A stretch of 64,000 nucleotides of DNA, taken from contig NC_068563.1 of NCBI RefSeq assembly GCF_022201045.2, forward strand, positions 22,913,001 through 22,977,000, given 5' to 3'. The position numbers and the translations under genes were made by a program. This document shows positions 32,884-45,762 of the stretch, piece after piece; the stretch's first letter is position 1, and each line of letters starts with the position of its first letter. The notes below the pieces were generated by a model. It was given only the letters and a program-made list of their open reading frames with translations. It ran no database searches and had not been told where the DNA came from. The DNA is from Citrus sinensis. Its lineage: Eukaryota > Streptophyta > Magnoliopsida > Sapindales > Rutaceae.

Positions 32884-35068
32884 TGATATATATGTATATA
32901 GGCAAGTTAGGTTTTGCTTTTCTTCTTTCTTTTCTTGTTCATTTTGAGTGATAATAAGAATTAATATCAGAACTTAATTTTTCATTAGGTCCTTTAACAT
33001 GGAAATAAACATTAGTTAAGACTTTGTCTAGACTTCATCTTTGCCCACTTCTATATGAATATCATATATATAGGTTTCCCTTTTATATTATGTCTTCGAT
33101 CCATTTATTTCTTTAAATTTTTTTATGGCAAACCTAGTAACCTATTTTTTTAAAAAATAAAAATTGTCACAAATAGATACATACAATTTGTAAATCTAAT
33201 AGGAACTAAATAGTTATAATTTGTAGTCAAACTCAGAAGTTTACCGACCATAAACTCGAAAATACACTCCCACAAATAGACAAGGAGATAACTATCCCTA
33301 TAAAATTTAGAGAAATCAAAACTCGAAACCTGATCTACTGCGCGATTTCAAGTGTGTCATGCTCCTATTGGGGGATTAAGGAGCCCACCCTAATAGAAGT
33401 TGCACACCATGGATCATAATTCTCTCCTGATCTGATCATGTCCTGAGCAAATAACTCAATTGCTAATTGATTGTTAATAAATAAATAAATAAAAGAAGTC
33501 AAATCTTACCCATACACTACCACTAAAAGACACATGACAGAAGATTTTTAAAAGCTCAGTAAAACTTAGATCATGAGAAAATCCTATTCCACGCACCATA
33601 AGTTGCACAACTATACGCACACGGTAATTTTTTATCGAAACCCCATGGCATGGCAGCTTGGACTCAACATATATTCAGGGATATGGATTACCGATATGGG
33701 CAACGGATCAGCGGCAGCTAGCAACCTTAATCTGTGATCGGAATTAGGAATAATGAAAAGACATAACCACGATATAATACACCCAGCTATATTTAGGTAC
33801 AGAGAAGCATAAATGCCGGAAAATGTGAACAAGAAGGGGAAGCAACTTAATTAGCTAATTTTGATTAACTTCATGCAAATAATGTTATTTTCCAGTTCAG
33901 TGTGTGTGAGTGCGTTGAAATCGAAGTTTTAAAAGTCTCCATGGAAAAATAAAAAATAAAAAATTAAGGAGTCATTATTTGCAGCCTTGAAAATTAAGCG
34001 ATATTTCCTTAGTTTTAACTCGGCTAAAATCACATGTTTAGATAATCAAGTTTTGTCACTTTTTTTTTCCTTCCCTTTCAAGAAATGAACCAAAAAAAAA
34101 AAAAGTTTGGTCACTCTTTTACAGTAAGCCCAACAAGGCAACAATCGACAAAGTAGGAGATTACCATACAATTCGTGAGTTCCAACTTCCAAGAAATAAT
34201 TTGTGCCTAGTAAATACAATTTATTAATTGTGTTAGTATACCTATACATCTTCAGTAGCAATCCTTTGTTAGACACTTAGACTTAGACTAGTATTTTCAA
34301 TAAGTTATTTAAATTATGCCTACATCAATTTATAAATATAAAAGTCATTAGATTAATAGTTGACGTAAAATTATGAAAATTGTTAAAAATTGTTAATTTT
34401 GAATTATTTTGTATAAATTAATTATTTTCAAATCACTCTCTTATTTTAAAAAAATTTCTTGTTTATCCTCCATTTTTATTAAGAGAACAAAAAAAAATTA
34501 TCAACCCATCCCTATTGTCCCTTATCTTATGAATAAAAATATGAATAACTTAAAAGTTTTCAAAATAAGAATGTGATTTTTAAAAAAAATAATCAATTCA
34601 CTCCAAATTAATCCTATTTTTTCACCGTCTCTAATCAACCCTTTGACATCTCTAATTTAAAGAATAATTTTTTTATTTAATTTAAGACAAGTAATAAAAT
34701 AGATTAAATATTTGCCTTTGATGACCAGTTGCTCAGAACACCAAATATTTAAATCAAATACAACAAACTAGGGGTCCCATGTAGGTACCCTACCTGATTC
34801 CACCACCATAAAAGTCCTAATTTAACAGATTAAAAAAATCACATTCTCACATAATCAAGTTTTTTTTCAGCTTCTACAATAAGTCAACAATCGACAAAAA
34901 TTTTAAATCGATAAACTCCAAGACATAATTCCAAGTTAGAAAGATTTATACAAGGCTACAGTAGAAAAATAATTGCCTAATATATAAATTAAGATAGCTT
35001 AGTTAATCAAAATAGTTATAATTTCTTCTTCTTGTCTAATAATCATAAATTCTTTTTTGAGTGTTACA
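32881..35068. other. Intergenic region between copies 2 and 3
   Basis: AT-rich. No gene recognised and no further copy of the small membrane-protein family found by eye on either strand. Confidence 0.35.
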
Positions 35069-35431
35069 ATGGAAGCAGCAGCTGTTTGCTATGGGTTAAT
35101 ATCCATCATATTTGCAGTCTTTGCTGGCTTGACAATCGAGCTGACTTTGGAAGGCTTCATGTATACTAATCCTGATTTGCAGCATAAAGTGTTTTATATG
35201 ATATCACTTGTTTTAAGAACTATTTCGGGCATGATAATTGCAGTCGGTTTTGTTTTCCTTTCTCTTGTGGCTTGTTTTGAGTGCCTGGCGAAACTCGATT
35301 GCAAGAACAACAGAGCTGACGATCATGATTCTGCATCGCAGATGCCGCCGCCTGCTAGCAAGAACAAGGATGTGCCTTCTTCAGTGCGTAAGCATCATGA
35401 TCATGATCAGAAAACTTTAAACTTGGTATAG
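35069..35431 (+). CDS. Small two-pass membrane protein, copy 3
   Basis: 120 codons, intronless, ATG 35069 to TAG 35431; the frame opens slightly earlier at a non-ATG codon, so ATG was taken. Segment 1 is about residues 5-28 (VCYGLISIIFAVFAGLTIEL). The loop contains HKVFYMISLVLRTISG. Segment 2 is about 58-76 (IIAVGFVFLSLVACFECLAK). The tail is polar with MPPPASKNKDVPSS, a His/Asp-rich HHDHDQ stretch and terminal NLV. The His/Asp run could bind metal, but that is speculation. Same orientation and spacing pattern as the other two copies. Confidence 0.7.
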   Translation: MEAAAVCYGLISIIFAVFAGLTIELTLEGFMYTNPDLQHKVFYMISLVLRTISGMIIAVGFVFLSLVACFECLAKLDCKNNRADDHDSASQMPPPASKNKDVPSSVRKHHDHDQKTLNLV

Positions 35432-37697
35432 AACTTTTTTTTTTTCCTTTTTTTTTTTTTGTACTAAATCAGTAGTTATATATATATCGCCCTTCATGGC
35501 TATTTGAGTTTTGCCTTCTTTTTCTTTATCTTTTTTTTTTTTTGGGTAAAAAAATACCTGAGTCATGCATTCATGGCTTTACAAAATAGTTATGCAGAAT
35601 CCCTTATTTTCATAAATGATCTTACAAACTTCTTTTTCTGAAATACAAATTTTTTTTTGCAGAAATGATCACATAGATGCTAAAATTTATCCAATTTATT
35701 ATTTACTGTCATTTTTTCTTGTAATGCAAATATGTATATATCCGCTTGTATTTGGTGTTTGATATTAGGAAAAGAAAATAAAACTCACTTTTTTTTTTTT
35801 TTTGGAACTTTTAAACAGCATTCAAAATAAAGAATCATTTTTGGGTAAAGAAACTTTTGATGGACTTATGTTTTACGAGGGTCTCATATATTCCATTGTT
35901 AGCTAGATTCAGGAATTTGTTTTGGATGGGTAGTGTATTGTTAGAAATATATATATATGTAGCTTTTATTATACTTTTAAGCTTAATGAAGTTTATTTTT
36001 TAGTTATTTTTAATTAGCACATACAACTTGGGGTAACTTGCTAAAAAGTTTGTGGTACCATGAACGCAGATTTTGGTAGTTGGTAATGGTTTTTAATCCG
36101 TTAAGGCTGGTTGGTAATGAAAAATCAAACCCCATAATTAATGAATATTGGTAGAATTTATGTTTCTTATTTTCTAAGCAAAGTTTGGGTGCGGCTCAGA
36201 CAAACCCGTACCAAATATTACTCACTGCCGTCCCTAAGAAATTACAATCATTTCAATTATATGGCTTTGATTGTGTACATGTGACAAGTAACAGTTATAT
36301 ATAAATTAAAAAAAAAAAAAACTTTAAGCTCTAAGACTACTCAGGCTTTTATGCCTTTGCAACAACAATTTGGTACATGAATGAGCTTTCCAACAAAGGG
36401 GTGTTTAATTAAAAATAAAGAAAAATCCAAAATGGCTCAGCAGATAGGTTCTAACTAGAAGGTCTTAAATCACTCTCGTTTCATGTCAACCGTTGGCCAT
36501 TTCAACGATTGGACATTCAAAAATGATTTCTTTCACAACCTTTCAAAAAAAAAAAAAAAAAGTTTCCTTCATGGATTTTTAAATTGATAAAGAGGATTAG
36601 ATTTTCCAACCAAGAGATTTGAAGACCCTATTCATTTCCCAATCATATCTGCCATCTAATTCATCAATCAAGATTTAGAATAGCCAACCCGAGCTTGATT
36701 TCAACGATTTTTATTTCTACAATCAGAGTCCTTTTGCCATTTTGACGAGTAAAATTGGGAAATATTCGTTTCTTATGTACAAAAAATAAATAGATAGATA
36801 TATGATTAGTCGGCTGCATCAATTCAACATGTAAACAAGTGTTCATCGGTGTATGTTGTCTTGTTAAATAATACAATGATTAAAATTTTTTGTTTTCTGT
36901 CGTTAATTATTTAACAAGGAACACGGTTCACAATTTTTCTTCGGTGAAAAGGAAATCTACTCTAGTAAAATATGAAAAAATCTACCCACATTTTCTAATG
37001 GCGAGAACTAATAAATTGGTTCTTAAGTGAAAACCAATCAAAGGGCTGGTTCTCAATTTTGATGGATAAAGATGTTTATTTTCAAATTCAAGGAGAAACA
37101 GAGGAATCCACAACGAAACATTCGAAAGGAAAGTACAAAATTTAAATTGATGTTTTTGGAACATTTTAAAGTACCTATAATGGCATATGCCCTTTTGAAC
37201 CTTTGTGTAGCTTCTCCTAGTAATGGTGAGAACGATAGTTTCTTAGATTTAAATGTTTTATTGTTGAATCATACCAAAACCTCTCGTCTTATATGTTTGT
37301 TCTGCTTGCTTCTTGTTGCTTCATTTTGAACATTTTTTAATATGCAGCTTTTCAATCTTTTGAAACAATAGATAGACCAATTGCATGTCGATTAATTACT
37401 AATTAAATCAAAATCGCCTTTAAAAGCTCCTTTAGTACTGATTATATTTTGAATCAATTTTCTACAATTAGCCTCTGTATTACTCGAAAAAAAATTCTTA
37501 CTGTATTTTTGTTTCTGCCAATCAACTTAATTATCATATATTTTTCACCTATTACTTGTTGGATTTGTTTCAAATTTAAATTATATCATATAGAAATATT
37601 ATTTTAATTGACACTTGCAAAGCTGGATCCAACAGTTATAAAAGTAACTAAAAATGTTAAAATATAAGGACTGAATGAACATCTATTATTTTAAAAT
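35432..37697. other. Intergenic region
   Basis: AT-rich with poly-T and poly-A tracts (35437-35460, 35790-35803, 36542-36559). No gene recognised. The 85-aa frame at 37072 lacks family features. Confidence 0.3.
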
Positions 37698-37840
37698 AGG
37701 GTCCAGCTATGTTGCAACTGTGGTATGGTACCACAGTTGCTTTCAGCCATTAGATTCAGTTAATATAATTATGCAAGTGTAGATCCAACGGCAGAAAACA
37801 ACTGTGATACCATACCACAGTTGCAACATAGTTTTACCCT
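37698..37840. repeat. Nested palindrome, MITE-like
   Basis: AGGGTCCAGCTATGTTGCAA at the left is mirrored by a right end whose reverse complement is AGGGTAAAACTATGTTGCAA. Each arm contains its own smaller inverted repeat, CAACTGTGGTA-TGG-TACCACAGTTG on the left and the CCA version on the right. CAACTGTGGTA or its complement therefore occurs four times (one copy with a single change). No certain target duplication. Confidence 0.75.
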
Positions 37841-38149
37841 TAAAGATAATACTTACTAAATACAAGAAGTAAAAACAAGAAATGCTTTCATCTCCTTTGA
37901 ATTGTTCGGATTTATAAAATATGAAGCTTTAACAATCAAATGAAATGTTGTTGTTGTTGTTGTATATTTTTTATTATTTTTTTTATGAAGTATTATTGAT
38001 GATTATTATGCAATCAAATCTAGAACATTAGACTATTCCTTTTATTATATTGACTTATTTCTTAGTCAACAATGTTACATTTCTCTTTTTTATTTTTAAA
38101 TAACATTCATTTATATTTCAAATAAAATTGATTAAAGTTGAATATTTTT

Positions 38150-38663
38150 TTAATGAGAAATCTTCATTAAAATCGGTACCACAAATCTTAGAGGTAATAA
38201 TATAGATGTGGTGGAAATTCTTCCATTCAAATATAAGAATCCAAACAACAGATAAAATATTTTTGTTAATACATATGTTGTTGTATTACAAACCATCAAG
38301 ATATGGTTAACTTGAAAAGAATGCTTTGGCAATAGTAATTGCTTTACTTCAAAAATAAGCAAAATCTAAAACTAAAAAAACTACTATAAGTGAATCTGAC
38401 TCAACTGTTACTGGAGATAAACTAACCTCCCTAGCAAACCATAAACCAAACCTTAAGACTTTGGCCTCAGCCACATCAACATCATAGGAAAAAAAAAAAA
38501 AAAAAAATTCCCTTGAGCAATTCTTGCAGCCACCTACATCAGCATTCAATTTCATCCAATTCACAGAAGATAACTCCCACTGTACACTGCCATGGCCGGC
38601 ATTGCTCAAATTAAACTCAATAGTATTGACGTCACCGCGGGCACCGCTCCCAGGTGGCTCCAT
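38150..38663 (-). pseudogene. RNase H-like domain fragment (RVT_3 type)
   Basis: The minus-strand frame 38663-38349 reads WMKLNADVGG (the K-x-N-x-D start of plant RNase H-like domains), then AEAKVLRFGLWFA and VTVESDSLIVVFLV, the AE-A and V-ESDS blocks of the family. The middle is damaged by a poly-A/T tract that encodes a run of Phe where the second strand should be. An adjoining minus frame (38362-38150) carries a C-terminal-like region (FQVNHI...YVLTKI). Such domains occur at the ends of plant LINEs and in domesticated copies; a LINE remnant is most likely. No reverse transcriptase part was seen beside it. Confidence 0.6.
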
Positions 38664-39404
38664 CAGCCCCTACACAGATGGCTTGTGACGCCACCAGCAA
38701 GTTAAAATTGTGATTTTTTTAAATAAATAAATAAATTAAATTAGATAACACGTGTTATTGTATTAACACAGTTTACTAGTTTTATTTTAAATTATCTCAA
38801 ATTTAATATGATATCAATCAAAATATAAATCCACGTGACATCCAATAATCAAAAGTTGACGACCGAGCTTACGTAGGCTTCACCAGTCCGCGCTTCAAAG
38901 TCATCATGAGCCTGAGAAAAGGAGAAAAAGTCATCAACAAAACCGAAAACAAAAACAAAAACAAAAGAAATCATTTCACAGAAACAAAAACAACACCAAC
39001 AGCAATAATAACAAAAAAGTACAAACAAAGCAAAGCACAGCAACTCTTGTTTTTTCTTATCATCATTCGTGTAATCTAGGGCTTCTTTCAGTCACAAGAT
39101 TCAAATCGATCTCCACCGTTCATCTCACAAATCGCTTAGCACCCACCAACTGCTGATCACTTTTGTTGAGGTATGTGAAAAATTCCGATTTTTCTTTTAT
39201 TAATAATAATAGTTCCTGTACTAGTTTGCTGAGTATGAGCTGCTTGTGAATGAATTGATTAAGTGGTACAAAAGGGTAGTGATATTTCTGGGGATTTATT
39301 TAAACATTTTGATGCTTTGAAACTTTCTTTCATTTTTTCTTTTTGAGATATGAAGTGGGTGTTTGTTTGTTTGGTGATTTGGTGTGGCTTGTTTGTAGGG
39401 GAAT
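38664..39404 (+). promoter_or_regulatory. Promoter and 5' leader of the RHF2A-like gene
   Basis: A CT-rich leader runs from about 39040 and is interrupted by an apparent 5' UTR intron, 39172-39398 (TTGAG|GTATGTG to TTGTAG|GGGAAT). The initiation codon at 39405 lies six bases after the acceptor. Confidence 0.55.
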
Positions 39405-41147
39405 ATGGAAGAGAACACGCAATCTGATGATGCCCATTTGACGTCGGCTGCTGCATTCGTAGAAGGGGGAATTCAGGATGCTTGTGATGATGCTTGCAGT
39501 ATATGCCTTGAAGACTTCAGTGAGAGTGATCCTTCCACGGTATAATTACAGTTATTTGAAATTTTTTATGATCGTTTGCTTCGAGTTGTTGTTTTTACAT
39601 AATTTTTGGAACTTCATTGTGTCTTGTTTTTCGCAGTTGACTAGTTGCAAGCACGAGTTCCATCTCCAGTGCATTCTCGAATGGTGTGTGTTAATTTCAG
39701 TTTGAATGAATTTGATTTCCCTTGCGCGTTAGAGAAGTTCCATCTTCTTAATCTTTTGTTGTAGGTGTCAGAGAAGTTCTCAGTGCCCGATGTGTTGGCA
39801 GCCTATCAGTCTTAAGGATCCTACCAGGTTTATCTCCCATTTCCTGTCCTTTATTTTATTTGTTGCATTTTATTCCTGTGTTCAGTGCAAATTTAAGCAT
39901 TTTTCATATTTCTGCAGCCAGGAATTACTTGAGGCTGTGGAACGGGAGAGGAGCTTTAGGTTGAATCCATCTAGAAATGCTACCATATTTCGTCATCCGA
40001 CTCTGGGAGATTTTGAGTTACAGCATGTTTGTAGTCTGCTTATGCTTTATTTTTTCAATAATCTCAAGTAATTTTGATTCCTAGATGCAGTTTCATTTTA
40101 GTGCTGTTTCCTTCAATGCAGTTGCCAGTGGGTGCGAATGATGCTGAACTTGAAGAACGCATTATCCAGCATTTAGCTGCAGCTGCTGCTATGGGGCGTG
40201 CACGCCACATTGCTCGAAGGGAAAGCCATAGGAGCAGAGCATCTTCTCAAGCTCGTCCACAGTTCTTGGTTTTCTCAACTCATCCCAATGCTGCTAATGA
40301 TGATCCTGTGTCTTCATCTCCAACACATTTAGAAGGTGAAGCTTCTCCTATAACAACAGTAGCTACTCCATCATCACCTGCAACCGGTGGGGAAGAATCT
40401 ACACAGCAGAGTACGCATTTACTGTCTGCACAAGCTGATCATGCTTCTGCTGATCATGCTTCTGCTTCAGCATCTGGATCAAGCGCTTTTGCTTCCGGTC
40501 AAGTTGGAAATACCTTAAATAATAGGTATTTACTATTCTTTGATCTGATTCTATATAATTCAATTAGTCAGCACCATGTGAAACCATTGTTTACTTAATT
40601 GTTATATTTTTGTTGCAATTATATGTTTATAATTTCCTTGCAGGAGGTCTCCTAATCAGCCTTCCCCAAACAGTCAGGATAGAGCAGGACCATCGGATTT
40701 CCAATCATTTTCAGAATCTCTTAAATCTCGATTTAATGCTGTCTCAATGAGGTGTCAATCCTATGAAGCATTCAGTATTTTCAACTAGGGTTATAAAATC
40801 ATTTCAGAAAATTTTTTAATCCTCATTTTCTTTTCAGGTATAAAGAGTCTATTTCAAAGAGTACTAGAGGGTGGAAAGAGCGATTTTTTTCTCGCAACAA
40901 TACCATGGCTGATCTTGGGACTGAAGTTAGAAGGGAGGTTAATGCTGGAATTTCAACAGTTTCACGTATGATGGAGCGTCTAGAAACCAGAGACAGCAAC
41001 AGTAATAACACTACTTCTGTATCAAGCAGTTCAAATAATTCAGTTCCAGAATTGAACAACCAGCAAAAATCAGAGACTGCTGATACTAATCCTATGAATG
41101 ATACTAATGTTCAAGCTTCATGTGCTGCAAGTTCTGGTTCAAATTAA
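39405..41147 (+). CDS. RHF2A: RING-H2 E3 ubiquitin ligase, RHF2A-like
   Basis: Seven coding exons: 39405-39539, 39637-39683, 39765-39827, 39918-40026, 40122-40525, 40644-40751, 40838-41147; together 1,176 nt, 391 residues, all phases consistent. The N-terminus MEENTQSDDAHLTSAAAFVEG leads into a RING-H2 finger: CSICLEDF, CKHEFHLQCILEW, then CPMCWQPI. After it come QELLEAVERERS, HPTLGDFELQHLPVG, EERIIQHLAAAAAMGRARHI, a Ser/Pro/Ala-rich middle and FSESLKSRFNAVSMRYKESI followed by STRGWKERFFSRN. This order is that of RHF1A/RHF2A, ubiquitin ligases reported to act in gametophyte cell-cycle progression through degradation of a CDK inhibitor. The C-terminal region is Ser/Asn-rich and ends SSGSN. Intact. 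Confidence 0.92.
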
Positions 41148-44100
41148 TTTGGTTCAACAATTGAATCAGCTCGAAGCATTTTATTCTCCAAGGTAAGTCA
41201 AGTTCTGTCTCCATTTAGATGAAAGATGCATTCCCTTTCTTTATATGTGATAATATAGAAACTAGTTTGCTTAATTTCATAGGATTATATGGTAGATCTT
41301 AGTTGTTTTGAATCTTTTTCTGTTGTGTAATAAGTATATTGCTTTTTTCCTTTTCTTGAGAGACCAAAAAAATTTATATATTTTCTGACACTTTTTGGTT
41401 ACTTCCTCATTTTAAATGATAAGACTTGCTAATTTTTGTCTCACTTTTTTCGATAATAAACTAAAACAAATGCATTAACAATGAAGAATAAAATATGTTA
41501 ACATCTGTGCCGTAGATTTGTTGTCAACAATGAAACAAAAATCTCTAGAGAGGAAAGCAAAAGCTATGCCGAAAACAATTGAAAACAGGAAAAAAATAGT
41601 GAAAATCTGTCTGTGATCCACCCTTATACGAAACTGAAGCAGTGTAAAGAACCTTTTGCCAAAACCCATCAGTTGATCTACCAGAAGTCTAAAATTTTGA
41701 TAGAGAAGATGCAAAACATGGATTTTGCAGAAACTTGGAATATTATCTTCCAGGTTCAACATCTCTATCCTCTTGTAAATACTGCCTAGAGTTTTCTCTG
41801 GTTTGTATGTTATTATGGATGCTCCCTTTCACAAGACACGTCTAAGGTTATGATAGATGGCTAGAGTTGTAGGATGTTTAATACTCCTCAAATGGTGTGG
41901 TGAGTATAAAATGTGAAGTTTAGAAGTTTTATCTCCACATTATTCCCAATATGAGCAGCTTCCTCGAGAAATAGCTTTGATTTAGTTTAAAGTGTACGGT
42001 CAGTTTAAGACAGCATCAAATGAATTTCCTGCATCTTCCAACTAAGAACTTGATCTGGAAATAAGTTTGAATTTTATTCAAGTGGGGTAACACTGTTTAT
42101 GGACAACTCAGTAACTGTATTTTCTTTTATGTCGATGTTTTAGCCATTACTGGAGTTACTTCTGCATGTAGTGTTTTCAGCTTAATTCATCTTATAGGGT
42201 TACTTCTGGGTAAATTTTGTTTCTGAAGGTTTGGACAATCTCCATGTTCATGTCATTTTATGTCAAGGGAAAAACTTCGCACTGAACGTGAAATTTGTAA
42301 ATGTCTATCACCAAACTTCTAGCTATCAGCTGAGAATGCCGCCTGTTATTATTATTATTTTTTTTTGGGGGGAAGTGGGAAGAATTTGACGCTGCTCTTC
42401 TGGTCCGCTGACAACTGTATGCTAGAAACACGATTATGAACTAGATGCCTGGTCAACAAAAGGAATGAGCCTTGTTTTCATCTTGTGATATGATTCATCC
42501 ATCCAAGTTCTTCCATCATTATTTGGAAATGGTAATGTCTTGTGTATATGAAAATAATGGAAAAGTATTTATTATGGAGGGTTGAGGAGAAGGCTACCTT
42601 ATTGAGGATATTGATCGTGGAAAGCAAAGAGAGGGAGAGAGCCACATGTTAAGTGATAAGATTTATCACTTTAGTGAAATTTGCGAAGTTGAACTTACTG
42701 GAATGATTAGGCTAGTTGCTATAGACAGGCTTCTATTTAAGCATGCTGGAGCCTCTTTTTATGGAGGTATTTGGAAGTCATCTCAACACTTGTGTGCTTG
42801 TAATACATATAATGTGTTGCTGTCAAAACAAATATGCGCTAAATGATTTAGGTTTTTATAAGGTCAAAATATCATATTCCTATAACTTTGAAAAAGGCAT
42901 GGGGCTCCAGGGTGACCACATTAAACAAATTATTTCTAATTACTAAGTGAGGGATATTTTTTATCTGTTTATAAGACTATTTGATATGATACACTCAAGA
43001 CTGGAAAAGAGAGAAGCGGGAATGAGGGAGAGGGTGTGAGAGATTGCAAAACATAATTCTATTTGAAAGTTTGAGGAACAATCTCCATTAGTGTGCTTGA
43101 CAGATAGTTGGCCTCCCTTTACCCAAACTCCTGCCCTCTCTTTCATACGAGACACGTGCTGCTTGGTATGACAGCCCAAGCCCGACAACCAAGTAGATAT
43201 TGTTTGCTTTGGGCGTACAGCCGTTCACGGTTTTGTTTTTAGGCTTTGCAACCCAAAACACAACTACTTAATAAGGGGAGTCTTAAGGCTTATAAACTAA
43301 TCCAAGACCGCTCTCGCTAACGATGTGGGATATTCCACTTGGCTTTGGTGGTATTGCTTGTGATGATTGCTTGAATTTCTCTGTTTTGACTAATGGCTAT
43401 GGCTCCATTCTAGGTCATAGTTTACCAGTGTCCCAATGTCATTGACAGTCTTATCTGATGATGGTGAAATGATAAATGCTTTGCCTGATTTAACTGTTTA
43501 TTTTAAGGGCTTTCTATTAATTGGAAATGGGGCTGACCCTTCTCTGCTCTGCAACAACTTAGGATGGCTAAACCATTCCATATTTTTCAATTGCTTGTCG
43601 CTTTTTGTCGATGCATAATGAATAAAAGTTCCCTGCAAAGATTTGAGAGCTTGAACAGAATTGAGAACGGTATAACATAACAGGTTTTGGATTGTAGCAT
43701 ACTAGGAACTGACATCTGCGTTATCAAATACAGTTCTGCAATCTATTAGTTCTTGTAACATAGATTTTTATTCTTTTTTTGCAGATATTGGGATACTGCA
43801 ATTCATTGCTTCGCCTCGCCTTCAAGTCAATGGATGATCTTTTTAGATACAGAAAGCTTTGCCTTGACTCAAGTCAATGGATGATATCCTCTCAGGTACA
43901 GAAAACACGATTAGTGAATGAGTTTGATTCATAATGCAGAAAGCTTTTCTATTTGGGACCTGGGAACCAGTAGATGATTGTAAATCAGTTTATACTTAAC
44001 AACTCTTTTTATGTATTTGATGGATCATATTGAGCCACTCATGTATGCGATGGATTAAATGGTACTAATAGATATTTTTTGCCCCCAACGTCTTTAAATG

Positions 44101-44551
44101 ACATAAGCATATATATATGTTACACAATTTTTTAGTCCAGTATTTGTAACTAATTGGCATAAAATTTAGCGCACTCGCATTAGATGGTTAATTACCAAAT
44201 GAAAAACTTCATTAATAATGATTAAACATAAAGATGGCCTCTATCTGACCACCAATTTTCAGTTAGGTGGTGATGATAGAGCCAAAATTTGCAATGCAAA
44301 AAGATTAGAAATAATTATGTCCATTTTGGAGGAAACTACCAAATTTCTAGCATCGTTTGCACTTATCAAGAAAAGTATTTTTACTTAGAAATTAGAGTCA
44401 TTAAGAAGAAATGCTTTTGGTGGAAATATAATATGTATATATTAACTATATTTAACATGATAAAAATCCAAGATATAACAGAATATGGCTTCCGTTCATG
44501 GTCTCTAAATTCTAAACCAAACAAGTGAAGCATGTTATAGCAAATATGGGA
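41148..44551 (+). other. 3' UTR, possible 3' UTR intron and intergenic DNA
   Basis: Shortly after the RHF2A stop is a strong donor CCAAG|GTAAGT (intron from about 41192), and a pyrimidine-rich acceptor TTTTTTGCAG|A lies near 43784, so a 2.6-kb 3' UTR intron is possible but unproven. 43080-43340 (for example AACGATGTGGGATATTCC and CCAAGACCGCTCTCG) resembles an LTR of small TRIM-type retroelements. No protein gene recognised. Confidence 0.35.
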
Positions 44552-44927
44552 AAATTAACTATTTGCTGCCACTAAAACCTCCCGAGGCTAGTAGTATTCC
44601 ATCTCCATTAACGATCAAAATCAGTGTTAAAATTTTTCATAGAGTTATCACCTAATTGCTCTCCAAAAAAGTGTGTATCAAAATGTTTAACATTGTGACA
44701 TTAGGAGAGTTGGGATGAATTTTAAAATATAGTTGATTCATAGATTCCAAACTTTCAATGAGATGAATGTTAAACAATTTCATACACTTTTTAAAGAGCA
44801 ATTCGGTCTTTTTGTAATCGATAAATCTCACGGATAAAAAGCTTGACATTGATTTTGATAGTCAATGGAAATAGAATATTACTAACCTCGAAAGTTTTTA
44901 CTAGTAGCAAATTATTCAGTTGTGCCC
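44552..44927. mobile_element. MITE with about 90-bp terminal inverted repeats
   Basis: The left arm GGGAAAATTAACTATTTGCT continues with CTGCCACTAAAACCTCCCGA; the reverse complement of the right arm begins GGGCACAACTGAATAATTTG and continues CTACTAGTAAAAACTTTCGA. Similarity extends through ATCAAAATCA, about 90 bp in. Long TIRs suggest a Mutator-like origin, but no matching target duplication was found. Confidence 0.65.
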
Positions 44928-45762
44928 TATGTTGATTATAATAGAAAATTTTACCAAATAAAAAGAGATTTTCATGTTAATATAAATATTAGTATGAAAT
45001 GTGTCGTAATAGAAATTATTTGTATTAGTCCTAATAGATTCATGATTAAGCACCGACATGCAAGTGCATGAATAAGAAGAAAGTTGACACGGAAAGATAA
45101 AAGAACGAACAGTATACCTAACCATAGAGATGTAGCACATAGAGATGTAGTAAGTTAAAGCATTTTCAAATAAACAAATTAAAACCCAAACCCATTAATA
45201 GCTCTTGGTTTAATATTTGATACCAGCAGCAGCACTCAGGATGGATATATGTTACGGTCACTATCAACCGCGGCTTTGCCAACTAATGCATTTTATTTTT
45301 TTTTACATTTTTCAGCTACACGATTGAGATATGATATATTTATTGTTGTTTTGGTAAATGGTAATTGAGTAATTTTAGTGTTGCTGCTTAATTAGTTTAT
45401 TCTATTCACAAATATTACAATAGTTAATGATAAATATATATATAATTTTAAAAATAGAAATGAATAAAGCTTAAATCAATTTTTTAACCTTTACATATCT
45501 TGGAATACGAAATTGGATAGTCATAATGGCAAAGCTAACAACTTACTTTATTTGAGCTAAGAAAAATATAAATGGTTATAAATTATTATTTATTGAATTT
45601 TTTCTAAGGTCTAGTATCAACATGGTTTATTTTATTAGTGATTATGAAAAAAAAATGTTGGGGACCAATTTGAGAAATGTTTATCCTATTAAAGTTTGTG
45701 AAAAATATTTTAAAAATTAGTAGGCCTAATAGATATTCTCCAAAGAATAGCTCTCTTGAAAT
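44928..45762. other. Intergenic region
   Basis: AT-rich, no gene recognised. Confidence 0.3.
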
